Positions 1 to 7,639 of a DNA stretch of 11,174 nt are shown in pieces. The first letter of the stretch is position 1; each line of letters starts with the position of its first letter. The position numbers and the translations under genes were made by a program. The DNA is taken from NCBI GenBank assembly GCA_023379355.1, contig JAMCUD010000060.1, positions 1 through 11,174 of the forward strand, read 5' to 3'. Below the pieces are notes generated by a model. That model saw nothing but the letters and a program-made list of their open reading frames with translations, was not told the origin of the DNA and did no database searches. The DNA comes from Thermoplasmatota archaeon (lineage in GTDB: Archaea; Thermoplasmatota; Thermoplasmata; Thermoplasmatales; Thermoplasmataceae).

Positions 1-20
1 GATGAGACACATGGCTCCGC
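1..20 (+). repeat. 20-base inverted repeat, copy at left edge
   Basis: The first 20 bases are the exact reverse complement of 811-830, inside the aminotransferase gene. The match stops at base 21 and may extend beyond the window edge. A perfect 20-mer is not expected by chance in a window of this size. Confidence 0.8.
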
Positions 21-716
21 CAGAAATAGTGTCTCTATGCCTATATAGTTCATCCTTGCCACGTCAAGTATTCTCGTCTTCAGTAGTTCCGTTGTGGACC
101 TTGCAACATTCATTGCAAAATCACTGTAGGGCTCGTTTCCAAGCCAGAAGCCCAGTCTCCAGTCAAAAAGAGCAGAGATCTTGGAAAGCATGTCGCCGAC
201 GCCAGCAGCCACGAACCTTTTGGGCTGGTTCTTCAGGATTTCATAATCCCCTATTATCAGATCAGGTGCTCTTGTCCTGATAGCCTGGTTTTGCTCAGGT
301 CCTCTCAGGACTGAGTAGCTGGTTGCCATGGCGTCACTTGAGAGCAATGTAGGTATTGCCACAAGCTTTATCCCAAGCCTGAAAGAGACATATTTAGCCA
401 GGTCTATTACGGTCCCCGCGCCCACTGCCAGGAGCGTCGCGTCATGACCGTTGCCTCCGGCATTCGACATTTCTTTCTCTATCTGATTTGCCGTAGCAAA
501 ATCAGCTGCAAAATTTCCCATAAAGACCTGACAGTTGAAGCCATTTTTTTCCAATGACTTCTGTACGGGTTTTCCAGCAATTTCATATGTCCTCCCGCCT
601 GACAGAATGAATATGGTTTTCCCATGATGCAGGTCTGCCAGATACTCTCCAACAGAATCCAGGGAACCCAGTCCTGCAGCTATGTTGGATGAAAAATGCA
701 TCATTTTGATAGGCAT
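1..716 (-). CDS. Glycerol-1-phosphate dehydrogenase/AraM-family oxidoreductase, 3' end cut by window edge
   Basis: The reading frame is open from the ATG at 716 to the left edge (238 codons, no stop), so the C-terminus is missing. Seen: a dinucleotide-binding glycine patch AVGAGTVIDLAK (about residues 97-108), IPTLLSSDAMATSYS (121-135), whose Asp128 sits where the family places a metal ligand, PDLIIGDYEI (151-160), GVGDMLSKISALFDW (172-186) and NEPYSDFA (194-201). The GD..SK..AL.DW block is typical of sn-glycerol-1-phosphate dehydrogenase and AraM rather than GldA glycerol dehydrogenases. The metal-binding His residues lie beyond the edge. Known family members use NAD(P)H to reduce dihydroxyacetone phosphate, the first step of archaeal lipid backbones. 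The gene starts 14 bases after the aminotransferase stop and is probably co-transcribed; there is no clear Shine-Dalgarno, and Met5 or Met6 are alternative starts. It may be a paralog acting on another carbonyl, such as a semialdehyde. The last six codons coincide with a 20-base inverted repeat and should be treated with caution. Confidence 0.75.
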   Translation of the reverse strand, partial: MPIKMMHFSSNIAAGLGSLDSVGEYLADLHHGKTIFILSGGRTYEIAGKPVQKSLEKNGFNCQVFMGNFAADFATANQIEKEMSNAGGNGHDATLLAVGAGTVIDLAKYVSFRLGIKLVAIPTLLSSDAMATSYSVLRGPEQNQAIRTRAPDLIIGDYEILKNQPKRFVAAGVGDMLSKISALFDWRLGFWLGNEPYSDFAMNVARSTTELLKTRILDVARMNYIGIETLFLAEPCVS

Positions 717-730
717 ATGGATCGGTAAAA

Positions 731-2104
731 TTAGTGTGATTTTGAGGCAACCTTCAATGATTCCTCAAAAATCTGCAGTCCCTTTTCAATCAGGCGGTCC
801 TCAATTGTGAGCGGAGCCATGTGTCTCATCACGTTGGAATAGTGTCCGCAGGTGTGCATTAAGAGCCCGCGCTGGAACATCTCTCCCTTTGCCTTTGAGG
901 CAAGGTCAGTTCCCGGGGTTTTCTTCTGTCTATCGCTGACAAGCTCAGCTGCCACCATAAAACCAAGTCCCCTGACATCGCCAACAATGCTGTTGTCATC
1001 AGCTATTTCCTGGAACCTTCTTTTGATATATGATCCCCTCTCCCTGACTCTCTCCAGAGTGTCCGAAGTCTTGAGGAAATTCAGTATGGCATTTCCAGCA
1101 GCCAGCGCAACCGGGTTCCCTCTGTATGTACCAAGGTGGAATCCTGGTGGGAGTTTCCTGTCATATTCCTCCCTGTAAGAGATCATAGAAGTCGGTATTC
1201 CGCCTCCGATGCTCTTGGATATACACATTATATCTGGTGATACCCTGCTGTATTCACTTGCCCATATCTTTCCAGTCCTACCAACACCTGTCTGTACCTC
1301 ATCCACTATAAGAGGGACATTATGCTTCTCGGTAACCTCCCTCAGCAGCGGAAGGAAATCGTCGGGAGGAACTATATATCCACCTTCTCCCTGGACCGGT
1401 TCAACAAGGACTCCGCCTATTGCCCCTGGGCCAGCATATGGGTCTGTTATGAGGTACTCCAGCTGGTCTGCCACAATCTTGCTGATATCCTCTTCCTTGG
1501 CCTTTACCGGAAACCTGTAGCTGTATGGATACGGAAGATGATAGATGTTCCTGAGGTCGATATTGGCATTGTCCCTGTAATGGTGATTCGACGTAGCGGC
1601 AACAACATCGCCGGCCACTCCATGATACGATCCTCCAAAGGCAACTATGGTCTTCTTCCCAGTAACGTATCTTGCCATCGCCATGGCCGCCTCTACCGCA
1701 TCTGCCCCAGTTACTGTAAACATGGTTCTTGAGTGATTTCTTAGGTCTCCGGGAAGGGTGGAATTTAATGTCTCGAGAAAATTGATTCTTGCTTCAGAAG
1801 GGACCTCGTTAATGTGAATAAGTCTGTCTATCTGGTCTACCATTGCATTTCTTACAACCGGGTGACCATGGCCAAGATTGAGAACGCAAATTCCTGCGAA
1901 CCAGTCTATGAATACGTTGCCATCCATGTCCCTGACTGTTGATCCCTTTGCCTTATCAATGGCTAGTCTGAACTGACCCGTATATGTCCTTGTTCCGGTT
2001 TCAAGTGCGTCCTGTTTATCCAGGAGCATCTTTGACTTGGGGCCAGGCAATTTTGTCCTAATTACTGGTGCTTCCTCAAAGCTCAATTCATATTCACTTT
2101 TCAT
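731..2104 (-). CDS. PLP-dependent class III aminotransferase (GABA/omega-amino-acid type)
   Basis: The 457-residue protein has normal family length. Seen: GADAVEAAMAMAR (about 133-145), the cofactor-stacking motif GGSYHG (157-162), VEPVQGEGG (234-242), LIVDEVQTGVGRTG (265-278) with cofactor-binding Asp268, SKSIGGGIP (296-304) with the Schiff-base Lys297, and GTYRGNPVALAAG (325-337). Family knowledge: class III enzymes move the amino group of GABA, ornithine or other omega-amino acids onto 2-oxoglutarate or pyruvate, here in the cytosol. GABA is favoured only because an amino-acid permease lies upstream and a Sad-like semialdehyde dehydrogenase lies a few kilobases away; acetylornithine, beta-alanine or another donor cannot be excluded. 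A good Shine-Dalgarno supports the start at 2104, which fits a downstream cistron. It lies 16 bases after the permease stop and 14 bases before the next gene. Confidence 0.88.
   Translation of the reverse strand: MKSEYELSFEEAPVIRTKLPGPKSKMLLDKQDALETGTRTYTGQFRLAIDKAKGSTVRDMDGNVFIDWFAGICVLNLGHGHPVVRNAMVDQIDRLIHINEVPSEARINFLETLNSTLPGDLRNHSRTMFTVTGADAVEAAMAMARYVTGKKTIVAFGGSYHGVAGDVVAATSNHHYRDNANIDLRNIYHLPYPYSYRFPVKAKEEDISKIVADQLEYLITDPYAGPGAIGGVLVEPVQGEGGYIVPPDDFLPLLREVTEKHNVPLIVDEVQTGVGRTGKIWASEYSRVSPDIMCISKSIGGGIPTSMISYREEYDRKLPPGFHLGTYRGNPVALAAGNAILNFLKTSDTLERVRERGSYIKRRFQEIADDNSIVGDVRGLGFMVAAELVSDRQKKTPGTDLASKAKGEMFQRGLLMHTCGHYSNVMRHMAPLTIEDRLIEKGLQIFEESLKVASKSH
811..830 (-). repeat. 20-base inverted repeat, copy inside the aminotransferase
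   Basis: It encodes about residues 425-431 of the aminotransferase (around VMRHMAP), so it is probably the original copy, with the one at the edge being secondary. Confidence 0.8.
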
Positions 2105-2109
2105 ATTTC

Positions 2110-2116
2110 AACCTCC
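2110..2116 (-). promoter_or_regulatory. Shine-Dalgarno site of the aminotransferase
   Basis: GGAGGTT reads on the minus strand five bases before the ATG at 2104 and overlaps the short gap after the permease stop. It is the clearest ribosome binding site in the window. Its presence on an internal cistron contrasts with the apparently leaderless first gene of this operon and supports the chosen start. Confidence 0.7.
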
Positions 2117-2120
2117 ATTT

Positions 2121-3584
2121 CTAATCCGCATCAAATGTGCCAGCTTTCTCTATGACTTCGGGCTTCCTGTATTTGTAATATGCCACCATGGCAGTTCCCC
2201 CTACAACTACCCAGAGTATGGAGAATATCACGATTACGAGATAAGCCAGGTTTAGTGCAGTTGGATCCGAATAATATGCAGATATTTCAGACGTCAGTGT
2301 AAAGTAGATGACTATAAAGCCAAGAATGCTCGCTACACTGGGAGCAATGTAGTGCAGAAGAATGCTTGATTTTCCATCTTTCCTCAACACGGTGTGGCTA
2401 AAGAGGGTCAGGGCGGTGTTTGATATCATGTGAACAGCTATAATGGCAATCCCGGCCATGGTAAGGAGAATCAAGCCTGCGTTCGTGGGGCCGTAGATGA
2501 GCCCCAGAATCATGTCAAGAACAAAGGAAATACCGAGCCATAGCATCATTGCATTACCGGGAGTCTGGTACTTTGGATGAAGTTTCGCGACAAATTTAGA
2601 GATCGGAACGCCATCTCTTGCGGCGGAATACCATATCCTGCTTACAGCATTGGTCTTGGAAACCCCATAGGAAAAATAACTGTTAATTGTGAATATGATC
2701 AGTAGTATGAATCCGGCGGAACCGAGATATTTCTGAAACACAAGCAGGCCGGGATCAGGCGCCGACGCGTAGTTTGTAATACTGCTTATGCTGGTCTGCC
2801 ATCCCATGACAAGAGCGTACGAAGCTGGAATAAGAGCTATTCCTGCAAGTATCCAGGCAATAAGAAGAGCTTTCTTGATTCGCTTTCGGGATTCCTTTAC
2901 TTCCTCGGAAAGCGTTGTAACAGTTCCCAGCCCTGTGAAATCTACTATTGAGAAAACAACTCCGAAGAAAAATGATCCAAGTGCGCCTCCGGATGGAAAG
3001 GCGAATGGTGTGATTGAATTGGCACTGCCAAGTCTTATGATGATTATTATTGCACCCACAACAAGTACAAGCAGTTCCATTATTCCTGTAATTGCCATGT
3101 ACTCTGTGGATACCTTGATCCCAAGATATGGCAGGACAAACATATAGACTGTTATTATTATGGCAAAGACGATCCACAGGTATGAAATTCCCGAGATGTA
3201 AGAAGAGATGGCAAATATGAAACCCGCCAGGCCAAGAATTCCAAACGACTGTCCTGACAGATTTTCCCCGAGCCAGGAAAATAGGGCAAGCGGTCCAAGG
3301 CTACCTCCCTTTGTCGCTCCGGCAGAATACGAGTAATAACTGCCGGCATTTGTCCTATATTTTGAGAACTCGTAAGGGGTTATCATCCAGAGACCATATA
3401 TTAGCCAAGCCACAATGATGGCAAGGGGCGTTGCTATCAGTGCAAATGCCACAGTGCCAAGCAGAAGAATTGCCACATCCGCAGCTGGACCAACATAGGA
3501 AAAGGACTGGAAAACTCCTCTTAAGGTACTTACCGCATCCTTTCTTAACCTAATATCCTGAGAAATTTCTGTCTGCTCTGCCAT
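2121..3584 (-). CDS. APC-superfamily amino-acid permease
   Basis: An integral membrane transporter, expected to import amino acids or related amines with protons or ions. The 487-residue protein consists mostly of hydrophobic segments, consistent with about 12 transmembrane helices. Family-like features: the TM2-3 stretch NAGSYYSYSAGA (about 79-90), a charged loop LSEEVKESRKRIKKA (about 225-239), and the cytoplasmic loop RIWYSAARDGVPISKF followed by HPKYQTPGNA, which is highly characteristic of APC permeases. An upstream in-frame TTG at 3599 would add five residues, but the ATG at 3584 is preferred because a TATA box lies about 25 bases before it, giving a leaderless transcript; from the TTG the box would be only about 10 bases away. 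It is the first gene of the operon with the aminotransferase. Substrate is inferred only from context (GABA or another amino acid metabolised downstream). Confidence 0.88.
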   Translation of the reverse strand: MAEQTEISQDIRLRKDAVSTLRGVFQSFSYVGPAADVAILLLGTVAFALIATPLAIIVAWLIYGLWMITPYEFSKYRTNAGSYYSYSAGATKGGSLGPLALFSWLGENLSGQSFGILGLAGFIFAISSYISGISYLWIVFAIIITVYMFVLPYLGIKVSTEYMAITGIMELLVLVVGAIIIIIRLGSANSITPFAFPSGGALGSFFFGVVFSIVDFTGLGTVTTLSEEVKESRKRIKKALLIAWILAGIALIPASYALVMGWQTSISSITNYASAPDPGLLVFQKYLGSAGFILLIIFTINSYFSYGVSKTNAVSRIWYSAARDGVPISKFVAKLHPKYQTPGNAMMLWLGISFVLDMILGLIYGPTNAGLILLTMAGIAIIAVHMISNTALTLFSHTVLRKDGKSSILLHYIAPSVASILGFIVIYFTLTSEISAYYSDPTALNLAYLVIVIFSILWVVVGGTAMVAYYKYRKPEVIEKAGTFDAD

Positions 3585-3602
3585 TACCAAGATAACCAAG
3601 AG

Positions 3603-3613
3603 TTAATATATAA
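3603..3613 (-). promoter_or_regulatory. Probable TATA box of the permease-aminotransferase operon
   Basis: The minus strand reads TTATATATTAA here, centred about 24-25 bases before the ATG at 3584, the spacing expected when an archaeal transcript starts at or next to the start codon. An A9 run (T9 on plus, 3652-3660) and a 10-base palindrome TCTCATGAGA (3630-3639) lie just upstream. The palindrome could be an operator, but such short ones occur often by chance. Confidence 0.55.
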
Positions 3614-3719
3614 TGAATTCTCTCTTTTCTCTCATGAGATAATGTTGGAAATTTTTTTTTCACAGTATTTTAATAGTGTGAGATTTTTTCCTCATATTGT
3701 GAAATTGGTGAATATTATT

Positions 3720-3764
3720 ATGCGATTAAACAAGGAAAATTTGAATCGCACACTCTATTACTGA
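3720..3764 (+). pseudogene. Possible stub of an archaeal winged-helix regulator
   Basis: A 14-codon frame, MRLNKENLNRTLYY then TGA, resembles from memory the N-terminus of a common archaeal ArsR-like family that starts LN..NLNR.L.YL and continues into a helix-turn-helix. None of the three plus frames downstream shows the expected HTH, so if the resemblance is real only the first codons remain. This is weak evidence and could be chance. Confidence 0.15.
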
Positions 3765-3984
3765 CCGGTAGATTTTCATAAGACCCGTGTGCAGGACTTC
3801 CATGTTTACATTTCTCATATGTCTCTCAAAACTCCACGGTTTTAGACTGGTTGATTAGATTCCAGAGTAACGTAGATCCCTTTTCTCCTGTAGGATAATT
3901 TGAATTTAATAGAATTCACAGAATTTATCTATGGGGAGAAACTTCCAGCGATGGCCTTAGAATGGTGCAACTTAGCGGGCCTAA

Positions 3985-4407
3985 TCATTCAGTTATCACC
4001 ACGGAAATATTTCCTGAATATCCAGAAACAGCAAGAGTGCTCTGAACCCCAAAGGAAATGGTAATATAGCTGTCTCCCGGAATGCTCTGCGGCAACCCTG
4101 GAGTTACACTGGAAATGAAGAATTCCGGAGTAGTAACCAGGATCCCAGTTATATTGACAGGAATCATATTGTCACTGTTAAAGACCACAGTCGTGTACTC
4201 ATATGGCGTTCCAGCGTACCCAGTGAAGCCCCTATCAGAGAAAACAGAGGCATTGCCTCCTCTGACCACAGCAATGTCAACTTGGGTTACAGTATATTCC
4301 ATGCTCCCGTATCTATGGCTTGTCTGGAGGTAAGAAGTCATTACGGAAACAGAAAGGATAACAATCATTGCAATAAGGAGTGATTCCACCCGTGCCCATC
4401 TGATCAT
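3985..4407 (-). CDS. Small membrane-anchored hypothetical protein
   Basis: I do not recognise this 140-residue protein. It begins with a short basic stretch (MIRWAR), then one hydrophobic segment (about residues 9-26), followed by an extracellular-type domain rich in Thr, Ser, Val, Gly and Ile with alternating hydrophobic positions, suggesting a beta-sandwich. There are no cysteines. The Glu just before the hydrophobic segment is loosely like an archaeal type IV pilin, but no convincing pilin-peptidase site is visible; an uncleaved signal anchor is equally likely. It stands alone, with intergenic stretches of about 350-390 bases on both sides and no clear partner. A weak GAGTGAGA lies shortly before the ATG, and TTTAATAG at 4473-4480 could be its TATA box with a leader of roughly 40 bases. 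Confidence 0.6.
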   Translation of the reverse strand: MIRWARVESLLIAMIVILSVSVMTSYLQTSHRYGSMEYTVTQVDIAVVRGGNASVFSDRGFTGYAGTPYEYTTVVFNSDNMIPVNITGILVTTPEFFISSVTPGLPQSIPGDSYITISFGVQSTLAVSGYSGNISVVITE

Positions 4408-4754
4408 ACGGTCTCACTCAATGGAACCCCTGCCAACGGATCCCAATGGTCATGTGATATCATGTCAACACACTATTAAACTATTCCCTTGCAACCTCTT
4501 CTCAAAACGTGCAATCAAATCTGGTTATAAGTATACCATGAAGACCTTAGTTCATTGATAACCACGATTTTTGGGCCTTTCCAGTCATCGGTGTTACGGC
4601 ATATCTCCGATCATCGGACACAATACCGTCACCTATCACCACATCCCTCATGAATACATGGAGCTAATATGCATTTTTCAGTTTATCCTAACGCTACCGT
4701 TAATGATAGACCATTTAGTTTGGGCAGATTCAAATCGCAACATTTCAAATATTC
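4408..4754. other. Intergenic stretch, nothing convincing
   Basis: It separates the hypothetical protein from the end of the ABC-2-like permease. A plus-strand open frame crosses it and enters the permease gene, but its composition (many His, Ile and Pro, no motif) and its overlap with a real gene argue that it is not coding. I see no tRNA, repeat array or strong terminator. Confidence 0.45.
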
Positions 4755-6383
4755 CTAGGGTAACCGTGCAGTGCGATGTACCATTCTTAGTACAATAAAG
4801 AGAAACAACACATTCAAAAAAAGGGAAGTGGGAAAGAATGAGATCGCATTTGATATTCCGCGGGATGACATGAAAAATGAAAATGCAGCCGATGCCGTTG
4901 CCGGAATTCCGACCAGTACTGCTGTGATGAGAAACAGGAGGGCAAGGCCGGCATTACCGCCAAATGTATACAGATTCAAAGTAGTGGATCTCGGTGGGAT
5001 TCGGACTACAAGCCTTCTAATGTTGTAGAAAGAAGTACCAAGGAAGGCTGACATTAAGTTCAGGGGGACAAATATCAATGTAATGATACCTGGGTGCACA
5101 TGCAGGAAGAACAGAATGGAGATTGGGACCAGCACAAAAACAAATATGAATGCCCCTACAAATCCCTTTGAAAAAATTAGCTCCTTATCTCCAAGTGGTA
5201 ACAGACGGAGAAGATTTATTTCATTTCCCTCAAAGACCATCAGCAGGAGCGAATAGAATGCCGAGGACAGCACGACTACTATGAGCAGAATCATGTAATT
5301 GTAGACTGAAATTAAGCCAAGCCCCGGAGTAAAGAAAAAGACCGAAACAAGGGTAGGCAGCACCAGGAATGCAGGAATTAGGAACATCAGGACGTTTTGA
5401 GGCTTCCTTACAATACCCCTTACATCTTTCCAGAACAGGGCGCCGTAAAAGCGGTCTTCAAACCTGTGCATTTTTGTTTCTCTCACACTTGCAGCAGACG
5501 TCTGAGTCAAATCGGAAGTGGCAACTTTTTCCACGACTTTCCTGTTAACAAAAATAAACGTCACAATGGCCAGGATCAGATAACCAAAACTTGAGGCTAA
5601 TTCGTAAAACATGAAGATCTGAGGCTGTCCCGTTTCAAATACAGTATAGGCGATTCCAACCATGGGAAGGGCGATATAGAAAGGATGCCCTATGGCCAGG
5701 GGGAGCAAGGGAATCTCCTGTGGAATCTGTATGGCAACCTCAAAGAGCACGAAAACAGATATCATTGCGAGGATTTTCAAAACATAAGATAAAGTGCCGC
5801 TGTAAAAAATCTTCCTCCCCGAACGGTTTCCCGACATAACGTATGCAGCTGCAATACCAGCTGTATATCCAAGTGCCAGTATTATGAAGGCCCAGATAAT
5901 GCCGGCAGGAACAGCCCATAGATTCCCAGTATACCATACATAGGCAACCAAAGGGGGGATAATCACAAAAATGCTCGATGATCCGGTAAAGACAAGCCAA
6001 GAAAACGGGATTGCCTGACGTCCCATATTTGTAGGGAGTGCTCTTATGGGTTCAATCAGGTGATAATTACTGAGGGTATTTACATACATTATGGAACTGT
6101 AGAGACTCACCAGGAAGATATATGAATAGAGAACGATGGAAAGTGTCTGTATGTGGGCGAGGGGGTATGGGAGCCTGAGTTGCGTTACAGACAACAACGC
6201 TGAGAATGCTATCATTGCAGAAACGGATACGTTATAGCCCAGGTAAATCAAGCGACTCAGATATCTTCTTCCGGTTATTGGTGACCCTTCTGACTTGGAT
6301 TGAAATTTAGGCAGATCCTTGAGTGCAAGATATCTCTCCTCCAGAACGATAATCCTGCTCATCTGTGAAAACTGTCTATCCAT
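4755..6383 (-). CDS. ABC-2-like membrane permease, two permease-like halves
   Basis: A 542-residue polytopic protein with about 12 hydrophobic segments. Two features suggest an ABC-2-type exporter permease in tandem-duplicated form. First, a hydrophilic hinge (about 281-315) is followed by FWKDVRGIVRKPQN (317-330), the usual entry into an ABC-2 half. Second, each half carries an LP-containing loop after its second or third membrane segment: IRALPTNMGRQ (about 113-123) and LRLLPLGDKELIFSKG in the second half, resembling the L..LP.s..E....K loop of this class. Family members pair with a cytoplasmic ABC ATPase to export lipids, drugs or peptides. No ATPase is encoded anywhere in this window, so any partner must be distant or lost. 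The start at 6383 has a GA-rich region (AGGGAGA) just upstream. The exact family was not confirmed. Confidence 0.6.
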   Translation of the reverse strand: MDRQFSQMSRIIVLEERYLALKDLPKFQSKSEGSPITGRRYLSRLIYLGYNVSVSAMIAFSALLSVTQLRLPYPLAHIQTLSIVLYSYIFLVSLYSSIMYVNTLSNYHLIEPIRALPTNMGRQAIPFSWLVFTGSSSIFVIIPPLVAYVWYTGNLWAVPAGIIWAFIILALGYTAGIAAAYVMSGNRSGRKIFYSGTLSYVLKILAMISVFVLFEVAIQIPQEIPLLPLAIGHPFYIALPMVGIAYTVFETGQPQIFMFYELASSFGYLILAIVTFIFVNRKVVEKVATSDLTQTSAASVRETKMHRFEDRFYGALFWKDVRGIVRKPQNVLMFLIPAFLVLPTLVSVFFFTPGLGLISVYNYMILLIVVVLSSAFYSLLLMVFEGNEINLLRLLPLGDKELIFSKGFVGAFIFVFVLVPISILFFLHVHPGIITLIFVPLNLMSAFLGTSFYNIRRLVVRIPPRSTTLNLYTFGGNAGLALLFLITAVLVGIPATASAAFSFFMSSRGISNAISFFPTSLFLNVLFLFIVLRMVHRTARLP

Positions 6384-6453
6384 CTTCTCCCTGGCCCTCC
6401 AGTTTCAGCCAATAATACGTGTGCAGAGAAGGGCTAAACTGTAACCTCCTCAT
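6376..6453 (-). CDS. Possible 25-residue ORF overlapping the permease start
   Basis: An ATG at 6453 opens a 25-codon frame (begins MRRLQFSPSL, ends EGQGEDG) whose TAG overlaps the permease start by eight bases, an arrangement typical of translational coupling. The GGAGG before the permease start lies inside this frame. It has no recognisable motif and could be chance; a leader peptide or a leftover from a lost upstream partner are other options. Confidence 0.2.
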   Translation of the reverse strand: MRRLQFSPSLHTYYWLKLEGQGEDG

Positions 6454-6878
6454 GCTTTGTGCTAAAACAGAATCAGAAAAACAAGAATTCGGAATAGAGT
6501 AAATGCTTGAATTTAGAAATGCAAATTCCCCCTGCATAAATTGTCAATTAATTTTTATTATTAAATGTGTCCAAGCTTTGAATGTTAAAGTTTCATTGAA
6601 TTGATCAGCTATTTACGACAACAGAATAAAATGGCCAAATAATTTTCCCTGCAGATAGGATTTGAAAGCCTGGTTCAGATGACATGGCAAAAAAAGATCG
6701 ACGTAGGTAAATAAAGCACCCAGAATCTCGAGACGGGAGAATCTCAAACCTCCTCCTGGTTCTGAAGACTTGCCCCACTATCACTGTCCAACATTCTACT
6801 GTCCTCTCAGCTTCCTGACAAGTTCTTAAATCCAGCATTATCTAAAACCGTATCCGGATGGCATAATAAGGCAAGGCC
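6454..6878. other. Intergenic stretch between the permease and flavoprotein genes
   Basis: The left part (about 6454-6605) is AT-rich and probably contains the permease promoter. The right part is GC-richer and has a 77-codon minus-strand frame (6605-6838) with irregular composition, no motif and no good start signals, which I do not accept as a gene. An 8-base direct repeat AGAATCTC occurs at 6722-6729 and 6738-6745; its meaning is unknown. Confidence 0.4.
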
Positions 6879-7505
6879 TTAACTGGGGGTCAGGTAATCC
6901 GGAGGTTCCAGCTTTCCATCGTCAACGGTTGAAGTGACAGGATTTCCATGGCAAACCATTACAGGTATCACCCCAGACCAGTGAGGAAGTGAGAGATCGC
7001 CAGATTCATCGACTGGAGGTCCGGACCTGATCTTTACAGAAAATTCCTTTATCGTCATCTTCAGAATACCTGTAGATTTTAGTTCTCTTTCATTTGGCAG
7101 TCTGCAGTCATTCCATCTGCCCTTTGCTATCTTCTCTGTTAACTTTTCTGAGAACATCACTTTTTCAACCGGATCAATTACAGGCAACATGGTGCCAAAG
7201 AGCATCACAGACCTGTAGTTCATTGAGGAATTGTAGGCACTCTTCGCAAGAACCAGTCCATCAACTAAGGTAATTGTCACGCATACCTTTGTTCCGCCGG
7301 AAACCACCTGGTAGAATCTACTTTTTATGGAAGTGTGCAAATAGAGATCACAATTTATCCTTACCGGAATCATTGGAATATTGTACACATCGTTATCATC
7401 GGTAAAGGCTACGTGACAGATTAATGCCTCATCTAGTATTTCATAGGCAGAAACCGGATCATATCGGCCTCTTTCTGCGTGTCTCCTGACCGTTGTTTTA
7501 GCCAT
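6879..7505 (-). CDS. Pyridoxamine-5'-phosphate-oxidase-like FMN-binding protein (Nim-type)
   Basis: A 208-residue cytosolic protein of the split-barrel flavin-binding fold. Seen: the N-terminal stretch RHAERGRYDPVSAYEILDEA (about 8-27), then ICHVAF, the substrate-facing strand VYNIPMIPVR (40-49), DLYLHTSIKSRFYQVV (53-68) typical of the FMN phosphate-binding region, and a second barrel strand set VCVTITLVDGLVLAKSAYN with MNYRSVMLFG (95-104). This order matches the Pyridox_ox_2/NimA group, some members of which reduce nitroimidazoles; most have no known substrate, so drug resistance should not be inferred. It is divergent from the Lrp-family gene across 156 bases, which often indicates shared regulation. 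CATAAT at 7531-7536 sits about 28 bases before the ATG, again suggesting a leaderless start. Confidence 0.8.
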   Translation of the reverse strand: MAKTTVRRHAERGRYDPVSAYEILDEALICHVAFTDDNDVYNIPMIPVRINCDLYLHTSIKSRFYQVVSGGTKVCVTITLVDGLVLAKSAYNSSMNYRSVMLFGTMLPVIDPVEKVMFSEKLTEKIAKGRWNDCRLPNERELKSTGILKMTIKEFSVKIRSGPPVDESGDLSLPHWSGVIPVMVCHGNPVTSTVDDGKLEPPDYLTPS

Positions 7506-7530
7506 TGTTGCATTGGAGAACCTGAGTGCT

Positions 7531-7536
7531 ATTATG
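7531..7536 (-). promoter_or_regulatory. Candidate TATA element of the PPOX-like gene
   Basis: CATAAT on the minus strand ends 25 bases before the ATG at 7505. No Shine-Dalgarno is visible, in line with a leaderless transcript. The match to a TATA consensus is modest. Confidence 0.3.
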
Positions 7537-7631
7537 GGTTTCCATATTTCAAGGGCATGGGACTGTGCGAAAATACGTTGCGTAATTTGGTTAAATGAGA
7601 AGAAATAATTTCCACAAACAGGCTAGGGAAA

Positions 7632-7639
7632 AAATATAA
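7632..7639 (+). promoter_or_regulatory. Probable TATA box of the Lrp-family gene
   Basis: AAATATAA is centred about 26 bases before the GTG at 7662, implying transcription from the start codon. An 8-base palindrome ATACGTAT lies directly downstream, between box and start, where a bound Lrp dimer would block initiation; autoregulation is common in this family, but the palindrome is short. Confidence 0.5.

Larger units (their letters stand above)
3600..3984. other. Gene-poor stretch upstream of the permease operon
   Basis: This AT-rich intergenic region holds the permease promoter at its left side. I see no tRNA, array or long reading frame. The only coding-like trace is a 14-codon plus-strand stub at 3720-3764. 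The right part, to 3984, lies downstream of the hypothetical protein gene and has no clear terminator. Confidence 0.5.

Noticed and set aside
2..280. Plus-strand open frame of 92 codons at the left edge
   Set aside because: It lies antisense to the clearly recognisable G1PDH-like gene and shows no motif; its first residues only reflect the 20-base inverted repeat.
2755..3177. Minus-strand 140-codon frame within the permease gene
   Set aside because: Cys/His/Asn-rich out-of-frame shadow of the permease; no domain of its own.
3630..3639. 10-base palindrome TCTCATGAGA upstream of the permease promoter as an Lrp operator
   Set aside because: Around ten such palindromes are expected by chance in this window and no matching site was seen at the Lrp promoter.
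3668..4480. Shared 12-mer TTTAATAGTGTG at 3669-3680 (plus) and about 4469-4480 (minus)
   Set aside because: A repeated 12-mer is expected by chance in a window this long, and the two copies are not placed alike relative to genes.
4571..4798. Plus-strand 75-codon frame in the gap after the hypothetical protein
   Set aside because: It runs into the 3' end of the permease gene on the other strand and has no coding-like pattern.
6605..6838. Minus-strand 77-codon frame between the permease and flavoprotein genes
   Set aside because: Irregular composition, no motif and no start signals; I could not link it to any family or transposon remnant.
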